DNA from: Catellatospora tritici
GTDB lineage: Bacteria; Actinomycetota; Actinomycetes; Mycobacteriales; Micromonosporaceae
Assembly: GCF_019083965.1 (NCBI RefSeq)
Contig: NZ_JAHRCY010000028.1
Location: 29,583 to 93,582 of the forward strand
DNA: 64,000 nt
Direction of reading: 5' to 3'
The notes under the pieces were generated by a model that was given only the letters and a program-made list of their open reading frames with translations, had not been told where the DNA came from and searched no databases. Below, piece by piece: positions 1 to 8,770 of the stretch. The first letter of the stretch is position 1; each line of letters opens with the position of its first letter. The position numbers were made by a program, and so were the translations under genes.

Positions 1-2785
1 GGATCGCGTGGGCGGTGTCGGCTTCGTCGCCCCCCTTGGCGGCGCCGAGTTCCAGGCCCTGGCGGGCATGCTGTTCGGCGCTTTCGAGGTTCCCGGCGGC
101 GAGTTCGACTCTGGCCCTGGCCAGTGCAAGGAACAGCGGGGGCCGGATTGCGCCGCGTTCGCGCACATTTACTTCGGCCTGGTCCAGGAGTTCGCGTGCG
201 TGGTCGAATTGGGCGGTGATGGCGAGCAGGACTGCGAGTTCAAACATGACCCCGGGTTCGACCATCCCGCGGTGATTGAGGAGTTTTCGGCATTGGGCGA
301 TTGCTGTCTGGGCTGGTGCCGGACCTTCAAGAAGCACGGTGGCCAGGCCCCAGGCGACTGTTGCATCTCTGGGGCTGGCCGGTGTGCGAAGGGCGTGCCG
401 GTTGGCATGCCGATAGGCGGCGGCGGCTTTGCTGAGTTGGCCGGCCATCTCCCGGTGGAATGCGATCATGATCCATGCGTCGGCCAGGCCTTCATCATCC
501 TGTACCGTCGTCAGCGGCTCGATCGCCCTGGTAGCGGTCTGCAGCATGTGTTCCGGGCCGCCGTCGGCGGGCCCAAAGGCGCGAATAAGTGTCAGTTCAA
601 GGCGGGCACGCCATTGGGTTGCGGTGTCACCCAGCTCCTGGGCACGATCAGCCGCCTCGAGCAGAACGGCGACCGCCTCGGTGATCCTGCCGGACGCCCG
701 CAGCGGACGTGCGGCGTCGATGAGAAGTCCCACTCGCTCCTTGTGGTCATGTGGCATCACGCGAAGCGCCCGGGTGAGAAGGCTGGACGCGCCGCGCAGG
801 TCGGCGCCGTGGAAGGCCCGCCGGCCCGCCGCTCGGAGGTGGGTGGCGGCCTGTGCGCCAACTCTGCGGACATGGTCGTCGCGGGCACCCACTGTTTGCA
901 GGTTGTCGTGGGCCTGCTCAAAGTGGTAGCCGGTCGTTTCATCCGATGGCGCCCGATCGGTCGGCGCGACGGTTGCCAGCCACTGTCCGTACCGTTCGTG
1001 CAGGCGGGCGCGTGTTTGCGGTTCGATGGCGAGGTAGGCAGCGCGCTGGATCAGTTCATGGCGGAACCGGTATCCGTGGCTGGTTGGTTGCAGAAGCTGG
1101 TGCTGGGTAAGGGTTTGACAGAGGCTGTCTACGGCGGGCCGGGCGTGGGCAGGCATCAGTGTTTGGACGCCTTCGATCGTGAACTCCCGGCCGGCGACGG
1201 CGGCGCATCGGATAACGGTTTGCTCGCCGGGGCCGAGTGCGGAGATACGGTAAGCCAGCAGGGTGCGCACGGCGGCCGGGACCGGCCGCGCACTTGCCGT
1301 GCCGTCCGCGGCCCATGCGATGAGCTGCAAGGCGAACAGCGGGTTGCCGCCCGCGGCTGAAGCCAGTTCGGCGGCTATGTCCGGCCCGGTTTCCGGCAAG
1401 GCGTCCAGGACCAGGTGCAGGATCTCGTCGGGTGCCAGGTGGCGCAGATTGATCACCTCCGCCTGGTGGCCGAACGATGGCCGGATCTCGGCAAGTTCGG
1501 GTCGGGCGAGGCACAGCAGCATCACGGCCGAGCGGACGCCGGCTGGGATTGACGCGATGAGATCCAGCAATGCGGGCTGCGCCCAGTGGATATCCTCGAG
1601 TACCAGCAGGACTGGCCGCCTCATCGCGAATGCGGAAAGCAGCCGTGTCACTGTTGATCCGATCATCGGGTCGGCGGCCGGATCGCGGCCACTGAGCGAC
1701 GCCTCCAGCTGGCCGACAAGATGCTGCGGGGCTTCGACCTGTGCCGCAGCCTGCACAAGCAACTGATACAACGGAAAGTATGCGGTGTCGGTTTGGGGCT
1801 CACATCCGATGGTGAACACCGTGAACCGCTCACCAGCCCCGGCTATGAACTCTTGAGCCAGTCGAGATTTACCGATACCCGGCTCACCGATGACGGTGAT
1901 CATGGCCGGTTGCCGGTGCGCATCCACGGCATCCAGAGTCGTGCGTAGGCAGGCTAGGTCGGCCTCGCGTCCGGCGAAACCCGCACCGCTCCTGTCCGCC
2001 GCGCGTCCGACCTTGCCGGGAATGGTCCGGGCAGGTGCTCGCATGCGCGGCGGTGCAACGACTTGCACGTCCTGCCGCAGGATGGCCAGGTGCAGGTCGC
2101 GCAACGCCGGCCCAGGCTCGACACCAAGCTCGGTGGCCATGAGCTGATGGGCCTGCCGGTAGGTGTCGAGTGCCTCGCTTTGCCGGCCTGCCCGATACAG
2201 GCACACCATCAGATTGCCCCAAAGCCGCTCCCGCAACGGGTATTGGCGCACCAGGCTCTGCAGCTCGCTGAGCTGCAGAGCGTGGCCACCCGCCGCCAGC
2301 TCCGCCTCGATCGCGTCCTCCAACGCCGCCACCCGCAGCTCCTCCAGCGCGGCAATCTCGGACTGGGCGAACGATTCGTAGCAAAATTCAGCCAGCGCCG
2401 GGCCGCGCCACAACCGCAGCGCCTGCCGCAACACTGCAGACCTGGCAACGGGATCGCTTAACCCAGAAGCCTGACCCACCAATGCGCGGAACCGTCCAGA
2501 GTCGACCTCATACGGGCCTGCCAGCACATACCCAGCCGGAACGGTCTGCACCACCGTCGTCCCCAAGGCTTGGCGAAGCCGCGAGACATGCCCGTGCAGA
2601 ACCGTCGCCGCCGTACGCGGTGGCTGCCCGGCCCACAACAGATCCGTCAGTGTGTCCACCGGCAGCGCCACTCCGGCATGCACGATCAAGGCACCCAACA
2701 GCGACCGCGCACGCCCGGACGGAACCGGCAGCCTTTCGGCGGTGCGATCAACCGTCAACGGACCGAGCACCCCGAACTGCAGCAT
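1..2785 (-). CDS. AfsR/SARP-family transcriptional regulator with ATPase and TPR-like region (3' end outside window)
   Basis: The minus strand is open from an ATG at 2785 to the window edge, giving about 928 residues without the C-terminus. The N-terminus (MLQFGVLGPLTV) is the usual opening of a SARP winged-helix DNA-binding domain. A bacterial transcriptional activator domain follows to about residue 250. A Walker A motif (GEPGIGKS, near residue 300) and a Walker B-like stretch (LLVLEDIHWAQ) mark an NTP-binding AAA/STAND domain, and the rest is helical, TPR-like sequence. Proteins of this build activate specialised-metabolism or cell-wall genes. GTG codons at 2788 and 2791 are alternative starts. 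No target operon is visible, because the next gene is a protease running the other way. Large plus-strand ORFs here are shadows of this gene. Confidence 0.9.
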   Translation of the reverse strand, partial: MLQFGVLGPLTVDRTAERLPVPSGRARSLLGALIVHAGVALPVDTLTDLLWAGQPPRTAATVLHGHVSRLRQALGTTVVQTVPAGYVLAGPYEVDSGRFRALVGQASGLSDPVARSAVLRQALRLWRGPALAEFCYESFAQSEIAALEELRVAALEDAIEAELAAGGHALQLSELQSLVRQYPLRERLWGNLMVCLYRAGRQSEALDTYRQAHQLMATELGVEPGPALRDLHLAILRQDVQVVAPPRMRAPARTIPGKVGRAADRSGAGFAGREADLACLRTTLDAVDAHRQPAMITVIGEPGIGKSRLAQEFIAGAGERFTVFTIGCEPQTDTAYFPLYQLLVQAAAQVEAPQHLVGQLEASLSGRDPAADPMIGSTVTRLLSAFAMRRPVLLVLEDIHWAQPALLDLIASIPAGVRSAVMLLCLARPELAEIRPSFGHQAEVINLRHLAPDEILHLVLDALPETGPDIAAELASAAGGNPLFALQLIAWAADGTASARPVPAAVRTLLAYRISALGPGEQTVIRCAAVAGREFTIEGVQTLMPAHARPAVDSLCQTLTQHQLLQPTSHGYRFRHELIQRAAYLAIEPQTRARLHERYGQWLATVAPTDRAPSDETTGYHFEQAHDNLQTVGARDDHVRRVGAQAATHLRAAGRRAFHGADLRGASSLLTRALRVMPHDHKERVGLLIDAARPLRASGRITEAVAVLLEAADRAQELGDTATQWRARLELTLIRAFGPADGGPEHMLQTATRAIEPLTTVQDDEGLADAWIMIAFHREMAGQLSKAAAAYRHANRHALRTPASPRDATVAWGLATVLLEGPAPAQTAIAQCRKLLNHRGMVEPGVMFELAVLLAITAQFDHARELLDQAEVNVRERGAIRPPLFLALARARVELAAGNLESAEQHARQGLELGAAKGGDEADTAHAI

Positions 2786-2996
2786 CACCACCCCAACGGC
2801 CCTGCCGCTCGCTTCGAGATCGAAAACGCACTGACACCACCCTGCATAAGGCCAGCGCCTGCCTTTAGTCAACCGTTAGCCGCATCCCCGACGCTGACTT
2901 TCGAGCCGCATCGGCGAACACGGCCGCGCGGAAGCAGTGGTCCGTCGTGAGCGCCGGCCCGGGGCTGTTGACAACACCTACGCATAGGAGAGGGAG

Positions 2997-4940
2997 ATGA
3001 GAAGAACAGGCGCGTCAATGGGCGCTGCTGCGATCGCGTGCGCATTCGCGGCGGTTGCCATCACGACTACGGATCCCGCCGCAGCGGCGGCACCGGCTGC
3101 CTCGGTCGTCACGCAGGAGACCGCGATCGCTCGCGCCGAGGTGGCGCTGAAAACAAGGCGCGAGGCGTTGGCCGCCACAGAGGAGGACGAGTTCCACGTG
3201 GTCCGCACGATCGTGGACCCGGACGGCGCCTCGCATGTGCGGTATGCGCGTACGTATCAGGGTCTGCGGGTTTACGGCGGTGACACCGTCGTGCACAACC
3301 GGCCGGATGGCAGTTACGCCGACAGTTCGGTCGGCTTGGCCGGGCCGCTGCGGTTGGACGTCCGGCCCGTCATCGCCGAATGGGATGCGGCGGAGATCGC
3401 GAGCCGCCACTTTCGCGGCAGGGTGGACACGGTCGGCGATCCGGTGCTGGTGGTCGAGGCCGCCGACGGCTTCGGCCGACTTGCCTACGAGACGATGGTC
3501 TCCGGCACCGGCGTTGACGGGCAGATGCCGTCGGTGCTGCACGTGTTCGTCGACGCGATCACCGGTGAGGTGATCCGGTCCAGCGACGAGATCGAGCCGA
3601 TCATCTTCGTACCCGTGGACGGCACGGGTAACACCGTGTACTCCGGCACGGTCACGCTGCATGCGACGTACACCGACCTGTACGTCGGTACGGGAGCCCG
3701 GCTGATCGACTCGCAAGCCGGTGGCGGCAGAACCTGCGACATGGGAAACGGCACAGGCAAATGTTCGGACCCCCTGCTCGGCCAGGACGGCGTCTGGGGC
3801 GACCGCACCGTCGCCGACAGACTGTCGGCGGCCGCGGACGCTCACTACGGCGCCGCGACCGCCTACGACTACTTCAAGAACGTGCACGGACACGTCGGGA
3901 TCTTCGGCGACGGCAGCGGCGCACTGAGCCGGACGCACTTCGGCACCAACGTCTCCAACGCCTTCTGGAATGGGCCGGCCAGGACCATGACCTTCGGCGA
4001 CGGGGAGAACAACCAGCATCCGTTCGTCACCGTCGACGTTGTCGGTCACGAGATGACCCATGGCGTCACCGACGCTCTCGCCGGGCTGATCTACTCCGGC
4101 GAGTCGGGTGGTCTCAACGAGGCGACCAGTGACATCTTCGGCACCGCGATCGAGTTCTACGCGGCCAACGCCAACGACCCGGGTGACTACGAAATCGGCG
4201 AGAAGATCGACAACTACGGCACCGGCGGTGCCATTCGTTACATGTACAACCCGTGGCAAGGCGGCTTTTCCTTAAACTGCTGGGACACCTCGGCTGCCAA
4301 TATCGACGTACATCAGTCGTCGGGACCCGCCGACCACTTCTTCTTCAACCTGGCCGAAGGCAGCGGCGAAACCCCGTACGGCAACTCACGCCTGTGCGGG
4401 AACGCGCCGCCGGTGACCGGCATCGGCCGAGACGCCGCCGAGCGGATCTGGTTCAGGGCGCTCAACGTGTACTTCACCTCCAACACCAGCTATGTCAACC
4501 CCGCCAACCCAGCCAACACCGCACGGGCCTACACCCTCAAGGCGGCGGCCGATCTGTACGGAAAATGCTCCCCCCAGGTCAAGGCCGTACACGCCGCCTG
4601 GGTGGCGGTCAACGTGCCCGGCAGCATCCACTGCTTCAACTTTCAAGTCGACCTCGACCATCTCGTGTTCCTGGTAGGCGAGTCCGGTACCGTGCCGATC
4701 CAGACCTACACCGACCCGGACACCGAGCCCGTCACCCTGGTGTTCTCCGCTACGGGACTCCCGGAGGGAACGCAGGCCACCTTCGAACCAAAGGAGGTGC
4801 GGGCAGGCGAAAAACTGGCAATGATCATCCAAATCCCGGCATTCGCACGACCAGGCTCGTACCAGATCACAGTGACGGCAACGAGCAAAGATGGCCCGCT
4901 GTCCGCCACGCTCCCGCTGACGATCGTCGACCGCCGGTAG
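2997..4940 (+). CDS. Secreted M4 (thermolysin-like) zinc metallopeptidase
   Basis: This is a complete 647-residue precursor with a strong ribosome site (GGAGAGGGAG) just before the ATG. A signal peptide covers about residues 1-35. An FTP/PepSY-type propeptide follows. The M4 catalytic domain carries the zinc motif HEMTHG (His351, Glu352), the third zinc ligand in GGLNEATSD, and the downstream active-site histidine in DVHQSSG. The C-terminal 100 residues after the catalytic domain look like a beta-sandwich appendage (QTYTDPDTEPVTLVF) rather than a typical P-domain. The enzyme should be exported, self-process its propeptide and degrade extracellular protein. A perfect inverted repeat 45 bp downstream is a likely terminator, so the gene is probably monocistronic. 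Confidence 0.95.
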   Translation: MRRTGASMGAAAIACAFAAVAITTTDPAAAAAPAASVVTQETAIARAEVALKTRREALAATEEDEFHVVRTIVDPDGASHVRYARTYQGLRVYGGDTVVHNRPDGSYADSSVGLAGPLRLDVRPVIAEWDAAEIASRHFRGRVDTVGDPVLVVEAADGFGRLAYETMVSGTGVDGQMPSVLHVFVDAITGEVIRSSDEIEPIIFVPVDGTGNTVYSGTVTLHATYTDLYVGTGARLIDSQAGGGRTCDMGNGTGKCSDPLLGQDGVWGDRTVADRLSAAADAHYGAATAYDYFKNVHGHVGIFGDGSGALSRTHFGTNVSNAFWNGPARTMTFGDGENNQHPFVTVDVVGHEMTHGVTDALAGLIYSGESGGLNEATSDIFGTAIEFYAANANDPGDYEIGEKIDNYGTGGAIRYMYNPWQGGFSLNCWDTSAANIDVHQSSGPADHFFFNLAEGSGETPYGNSRLCGNAPPVTGIGRDAAERIWFRALNVYFTSNTSYVNPANPANTARAYTLKAAADLYGKCSPQVKAVHAAWVAVNVPGSIHCFNFQVDLDHLVFLVGESGTVPIQTYTDPDTEPVTLVFSATGLPEGTQATFEPKEVRAGEKLAMIIQIPAFARPGSYQITVTATSKDGPLSATLPLTIVDRR

Positions 4941-4984
4941 GAGGGGAGGAGGTCCGTTCGTCAGCGCTCGCCGAGACTAAAACC

Positions 4985-5032
4985 CGGTCCGGGTTGTCAC
5001 CAGCGGCCATGTGCCCGCGACAACCCGGACCG
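4985..5032 (+). terminator. Inverted repeat after the M4 protease
   Basis: A 14-bp perfect inverted repeat (CGGTCCGGGTTGTC at 4985-4998 against 5019-5032) lies 45 bp past the protease stop codon. There is no T-run, which is common for actinomycete terminators. Confidence 0.6.
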
Positions 5033-5039
5033 CCAGTTC

Positions 5040-5401
5040 GACATGCCGGCACTCGGGCGGCAGGAAGGCTGGGCACAAAGGGGCCGGGCGGCCAACGCGG
5101 TAAGCCGGCGACCGGGGTCGCGCGGCGGTGCGGTCAGTGACGAACCGCGGCGGCTTGGGGGTGAGCCTGACCTGCCCTGTCATGGCCGAGCGCGTCAGCG
5201 GCTGGAACGGCCCGGACGCACGGTCCGCTCTGGCCGGTGCAGCAGCAGCGAGTTGTGCACCACGCCGCGGCCCCTGCCGATGTCCCCGCAGTGACCGGGG
5301 AACGCGCCCCAGGTGGCGCGGGCGGCCAAGTCGTCGACGCTGACCGCCGTCGTCACGGCCGTCCAGTCCTTGCAGTACCTGATCCGGGACCCGTTCGGCA
5401 C
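5040..5401 (-). pseudogene. Aldehyde dehydrogenase C-terminal remnant, copy A
   Basis: Two minus-strand frames carry pieces of the C-terminus of an actinobacterial aldehyde-dehydrogenase-family protein. One reads RATWGAFPGHCGDIGRG then GVVHNSLLLHRPERTV (5195-5401). The next frame reads TGQVRLTPKPPRFVTDRTA (below about 5183). The same peptides recur in copy B at 5680-5921 on the opposite strand, in one frame. Frame breaks and the missing N-terminal domain make this a decayed fragment. The family assignment is from recall of the conserved C-terminal motif and was not searched. Confidence 0.6.
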
Positions 5402-5534
5402 CGCGTTATCGATACCGCATCATCACCCGCGCTGAACGCGTTGGTGGTTTTCCTCGACCAAAATTGATCATCATCGCCTGCCTGCCGCCGAGTGGCACAA
5501 CCCCGGTTGTCAACCCCAGCCCACCGGAAAGACG
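5402..5534. other. Short non-coding stretch between remnants
   Basis: This lies between the inverted aldehyde dehydrogenase copy and the IS630 piece. I see no codon-biased frame in it. Confidence 0.4.
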
Positions 5535-5665
5535 ATGTTGGGACACGTTCATCAGTCGAGCCGATCGATGGCGGCGGCGACCAGGCTGTCGCAGCCGACG
5601 ATCTCGCGGATCTGGCGCACATTCGGACTGCAGCGCTTACGGGCGAATCGCGAACCAGCGATGGG
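5535..5665 (+). pseudogene. IS630-type transposase N-terminal remnant
   Basis: The peptide SMAAATRLSQPTISRIWRTF is the helix-turn-helix region typical of actinobacterial IS630-family transposases. It runs without a stop into the aldehyde dehydrogenase remnant that follows, giving a chimeric reading frame with no plausible product. No DDE catalytic domain remains here. Confidence 0.65.
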
Positions 5666-5679
5666 CTTGAGCGTGGCGA

Positions 5680-5921
5680 GCGGCCGCGGCGTCGTGCACA
5701 ACTCACTGCTGCTGCACCGCCCGGAACGGACCGTCGTCTACGGACCGTTCCGGCCCGCGCCCCGATCGATCATGACCGGCCAGTTCAGCCTCACCCCGAA
5801 ACCGCCGTGGTTCGTCACCAACCGCACCGCCGCGACAACCGGACGGCGGCTGACCGAGTTCGCCGCCCGGCCTCGCTGGACCGCACTGCCCGCCATCTTC
5901 GCCTCTGCACTGCGGGGATAG
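5680..5921 (+). pseudogene. Aldehyde dehydrogenase C-terminal remnant, copy B
   Basis: In one frame this reads GVVHNSLLLHRPERTVVYG, then GQFSLTPKPPWFVTNRTAA, then a tail ending FASALRG and a stop. It is better preserved than the inverted copy A at 5040-5401 and lacks all upstream catalytic parts. It sits between an IS630 piece and a truncated hydrolase, so it is a rearrangement product. Confidence 0.6.
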
Positions 5922-5942
5922 CCGAGCGGGCTCCAGGCCGGC

Positions 5943-6488
5943 GTGCAAGGCCCCATCGTGCTGGCTGGGCACTCCTACGGCGGGGCCGTCATGTCGAGCG
6001 CCGCCGCGGGTGATCCGGACGTGAAAGCCCTGGTCTACGTAACAGCGCTGGCACCGGATGTCGGGGAGAGCACGGCGGAGTTGGTCAACAAGTTCCCCGG
6101 CAACACGCTGGGGGCGAACCTGCAGTCGGTGCCGTTCCCGCTGCCCGGCGGAGGCGAGGGAACCGACCTGTACGTCAAGCGTGAGGCGTTCCGGGAGCAC
6201 TTCGCGGCCGACGTCCCTGCACCGACCGCGGCCTTGATGGCGGTCACGCAGCGTCCGGCCGCCACTGCCGCGCTGGAGGGCAAGGCGACCGAGGCGGCCT
6301 GGAAGGTCATTCCGTCATGGGCGCTGCTGGCCACCGATGACAAGGCGATTCCGCTGGCCGCCCAGAAGTTCATGGCAGAACGTGCCAAGTCCAAGACCGT
6401 GGAAGTCAAGGCATCCCATGCCGTCCCGGTCTCCCAGCCCGGCGCGGTCGCCGACCTCATCATCGAAGCCGCCAACGCTACCAAGTAG
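5943..6488 (+). pseudogene. Alpha/beta hydrolase, N-terminally truncated
   Basis: The frame opens with VQGPIVLAGHSYGGAVMSS, where GHSYGG is the nucleophile elbow of an alpha/beta hydrolase. It continues through a normal lid and cap to a C-terminal HAVPVSQPGAV region holding the catalytic histidine, followed by a stop. Family members usually have 60-90 residues before the elbow, and these are missing because the sequence upstream is the aldehyde dehydrogenase remnant. The piece is 181 residues and is unlikely to fold without its first strands. Its frame is otherwise clean, so the truncation may be recent. Confidence 0.75.
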
Positions 6489-6550
6489 GCCTGGCCAGGG
6501 GCGGCGCCGATCGTATCCAAGAGGCCGTCATCCGGTACGGCTCGCATTGC

Positions 6551-6592
6551 GAAGCTCCCGCAGAAGCGCGAAGCCGCAACTGCGGGAGCTTC
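6551..6592 (+). terminator. Strong hairpin after the hydrolase remnant
   Basis: A 13-bp perfect inverted repeat (GAAGCTCCCGCAG at 6551-6563 against 6580-6592) with a 16-nt loop lies 62 bp downstream of the hydrolase stop. Confidence 0.7.
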
Positions 6593-6842
6593 GGCATGTT
6601 CTGCGGCGCTGGGGACTCACGCGCTTGCTGTCCGGCAGGTCGGCGCGATCGTGTCGCAGGGCGGCGCTGCGGACAGCACAGTTGTGGTCAGGGTGACGCC
6701 GGCAGGTACCGCCACCGCCCCGAAGGCGGACGCGGATGGAGATCGCGGCACCTTTGAACGGCACCAGCCCGGCTTGACCCAGGCGCCTGATGAGACACGG
6801 CCGTCGGAGCCTGGCTTTCAGAGGTGTATGACATCGCCGGCC
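6593..6842. other. Intergenic stretch before the MerR gene end
   Basis: About 250 bp between convergent genes. No frame here has family-like sequence or a plausible start and ribosome site. Confidence 0.4.
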
Positions 6843-7640
6843 TTACTGCTGCGTGAGGCGGAAGATCGGCCAGCCGATCTCGGTGCGCCATCGGCTGGGT
6901 TGGTCGGTGTCTCGCGGGCCGACGAGATACGTCTCGTGGACCGGCCCGTCGACGGTGAGGGCGTGCTCGGCCGCCCAGGCGCCGAGGCGGCCGTAGGTGA
7001 CGTCGATGTCGTCGTGCGGCCCGTGGTGGACGGCCACGGCCAGGTCGGCCGGCGCGAGCTCGACGACCTCGATCCGGCCGTACGCGCGCGGGTCACGGAC
7101 CGGTCGGAACACGGACACGTCACCGGCACCGTGGGTGAACAGCTCGTTGGCGTAACGCCCACCGGGCGGTCCCGTGCGCTGGGCCGACGGGAAGGCCGCA
7201 TCCAGCTCGGCCATGGCCACGTCATACCACGCGATCACACCGTCGAGCGTGACGTGCCCGTTTACGGCGGCGACGAGACGGCCTGGCACTGACCGCATTT
7301 CGACCTGCAGATCCTGCGGGTCGGGACGAAGCAGCCGCTTCAGCGACACGACGGCGGCCCGGGTACGGGCCAGTTCGCCCTCCAGGCGCCGCAGATGATC
7401 CGTGATCAGCTGGGCACGGTCCTGCGGATCGCTGGCAAGTATGGACTTGACCTCGGCCAGCGGGACATCGAGTTCGCGAAGCCGGTGGATGACCTGGGCG
7501 GGCGGGATCTGTTCTGCCGTGTAGTAGCGGTAGCCGGTGAACCGGTCGACCTCAGCCGGCTCGAGCAGCCCGGCCTCGTGGTAGCGGCGCAACGTCCGCA
7601 CGCTCAGGTGAGTTACCGTCGCGAACTCCCCGATCGTCAT
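6843..7640 (-). CDS. MerR-family regulator with GyrI-like effector domain
   Basis: A 265-residue protein starts at the ATG at 7640 with MTIGEFATVTHLSVRTLRRY, the MerR winged-helix opening. A dimerisation coiled coil follows (about residues 75-120). The C-terminal half (LAVAVHHGPHDDIDVTYGRL) is a GyrI-like small-molecule-binding domain of the BmrR/TipAL type. A GTG at 7649 is an alternative start. It is divergent from the NTF2-like remnant at 7727, and the spacer between them holds a typical MerR-regulated promoter. The likely role is drug- or metabolite-responsive activation of that neighbour, which is now broken. Confidence 0.9.
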   Translation of the reverse strand: MTIGEFATVTHLSVRTLRRYHEAGLLEPAEVDRFTGYRYYTAEQIPPAQVIHRLRELDVPLAEVKSILASDPQDRAQLITDHLRRLEGELARTRAAVVSLKRLLRPDPQDLQVEMRSVPGRLVAAVNGHVTLDGVIAWYDVAMAELDAAFPSAQRTGPPGGRYANELFTHGAGDVSVFRPVRDPRAYGRIEVVELAPADLAVAVHHGPHDDIDVTYGRLGAWAAEHALTVDGPVHETYLVGPRDTDQPSRWRTEIGWPIFRLTQQ

Positions 7641-7689
7641 CGCCGTCCGCACGCCCCCAGTCTGCTCCCACGCTCCAGGGAGTCGCCAG

Positions 7690-7720
7690 TTGACCCTCTC
7701 CCCGCGGGAGACCTGACAGT
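7690..7720 (+). promoter_or_regulatory. MerR-type promoter with 19-bp spacer, probably giving leaderless mRNA
   Basis: A -35 box TTGACC (7690-7695) is followed by a 19-bp spacer and a -10-like GACAGT (7715-7720). The spacer contains the dyad TCTCCC-CGC-GGGAGA (7697-7711). An over-long 19-bp spacer with a central dyad is the signature of promoters that MerR-family activators untwist. The ATG at 7727 falls where transcription would start, so the message is probably leaderless. Confidence 0.7.
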
Positions 7721-7726
7721 GGTGAC

Positions 7727-8045
7727 ATGACAACGGACTGGAGCCGGGCCACGCCGATCGCCTCAGCGGCATTGCCGGCCGAATTCGCCACCTACCTCGA
7801 CGCACATCCGGTTCGCGACGTCGATGCGGCCGTCGCGTGTACACCCAGGACGCCGTGGAGACCGACGACAGGCACACCTACTGTGGTCTGGAGGAGATCC
7901 GGACCTGGCTGGGCCGTTCAGCGAGCGAGTACACGTTCACCACCGAACTCACCGGTGCCAGCAGGGTCGACGAGACGCGTGCCGAAGGGCATTTCGGCAC
8001 CGTCGACGTGCTGGTGAACAACGCGGGCCGGGCTGGTACGGGAAC
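7727..8045 (+). pseudogene. NTF2/SnoaL-like gene, frameshifted and fused to an SDR fragment
   Basis: It starts MTTDWSRATPIASAALPAEF, continues to RDVDAAVA, and is then out of frame. The sequel YTQDAVETDDRHTYCGLEEI with TWLGRSASEYTFTTELTG is in the frame opened at 7837, so one indel separates the halves. After SRVDETR the homology changes abruptly to a short-chain dehydrogenase piece (FGTVDVLVNNAGRAG), which runs into the end of the TetR gene. The normal C-terminal half of the NTF2 domain is absent. Confidence 0.7.
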
Positions 8046-8055
8046 ACCGCCTGCT

Positions 8056-8712
8056 CTAGCGGGCCAAACGGTCCAGCAGCTCGCCGAGCAGCGCGTGTTC
8101 GCCAGGGGTGAGGTCGGCCCGGTCGTTGTCGACCAGCGCACGCAACGTCAGTGCGGCGTTCGCACGGGTCGCGGGGGTGTCGGCGCAGGGCGTGTGCAGG
8201 ACTCCGGCCAGCGCGGCCTCGCGGACGCGTTCGGACAGCGCGAAGTCCGGCTCCGGCTGGCTGATCAAGGTGAGCGTGATGCCAACGTTGGCGGCGAGCA
8301 CCTGTTCGGCGGCGTCGTCCGCTGGCACCTTGAGCAGGCCCTGGGCGGCGGCGCCGGTGAACCGGTCGCGCAATGCGGCGTGCGCGGGAGCGGTGACGGC
8401 GCAGGGCTTGCCCGGCTCGGCGCGGCCGTAAAGCAGCCCGTAGAACGACGGGTGCTCCAGCCCGAACCGCACGTGCCTGTCCCAGCCCGTGCGCAGGTCG
8501 TCCAGCGGGTCGCCAGAGCTCTCGACCGCCGTGTATTGGGTGAAGCCGTGGTTCACCACGGCGTCAATCAGGCCCTGCTTGCTGCCGAAGTGGTGGTACA
8601 GCGTCGGGGCCTGCACCCCGGCGCTTTCGCACACCGCCCTCGTGGACACCGTGCCGCCGCCCTCCAGCAACTTCGCCGCTGCGAGCAGGAGTCGATCCCG
8701 TGCGTTCTGCAT
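8056..8712 (-). CDS. TetR/AcrR-family transcriptional regulator
   Basis: This 218-residue protein begins MQNARDRLLLAAAKLLEGGG, and its helix-turn-helix ends with the diagnostic APTLYHHFGSKQGLIDAVV. The C-terminal domain (residues 75-218) is a helical ligand-binding domain that I cannot match to a ligand. The start is 58 bp from the divergent SDR gene, and the spacer contains repeated GCTAT/ATAGC half-sites. The arrangement strongly suggests that it represses the SDR gene and itself and is released by the SDR substrate or a related compound. Confidence 0.92.
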   Translation of the reverse strand: MQNARDRLLLAAAKLLEGGGTVSTRAVCESAGVQAPTLYHHFGSKQGLIDAVVNHGFTQYTAVESSGDPLDDLRTGWDRHVRFGLEHPSFYGLLYGRAEPGKPCAVTAPAHAALRDRFTGAAAQGLLKVPADDAAEQVLAANVGITLTLISQPEPDFALSERVREAALAGVLHTPCADTPATRANAALTLRALVDNDRADLTPGEHALLGELLDRLAR

Positions 8713-8716
8713 GCGT

Positions 8717-8757
8717 GCTATGGTAACCCATATAGCGCTACACTGGTTTCTATAGCG
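8717..8757. promoter_or_regulatory. Probable TetR operator between tetR and SDR genes
   Basis: The 58-bp divergent spacer has GCTAT (8717-8721), ATAGC (8732-8736), the palindrome TAGCGCTA (8733-8740) and a second TATAGCG (8751-8757) that repeats 8731-8737 at a 20-bp period. TACACT (8738-8743) could serve as the -10 box of the SDR gene, so binding here would block it. Confidence 0.6.
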
Positions 8758-8770
8758 AAAGGAGAAGTCC

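Noticed and set aside
8..1360. Long plus-strand ORF of 450 codons
   Set aside because: It is antisense to the SARP regulator, whose frame has clear domain motifs. The plus frame has no recognisable sequence.
3015..4259. Minus-strand ORF of 414 codons opposite the M4 protease
   Set aside because: The plus frame carries HEMTHG and other M4 motifs. The minus frame is a GC-bias shadow.
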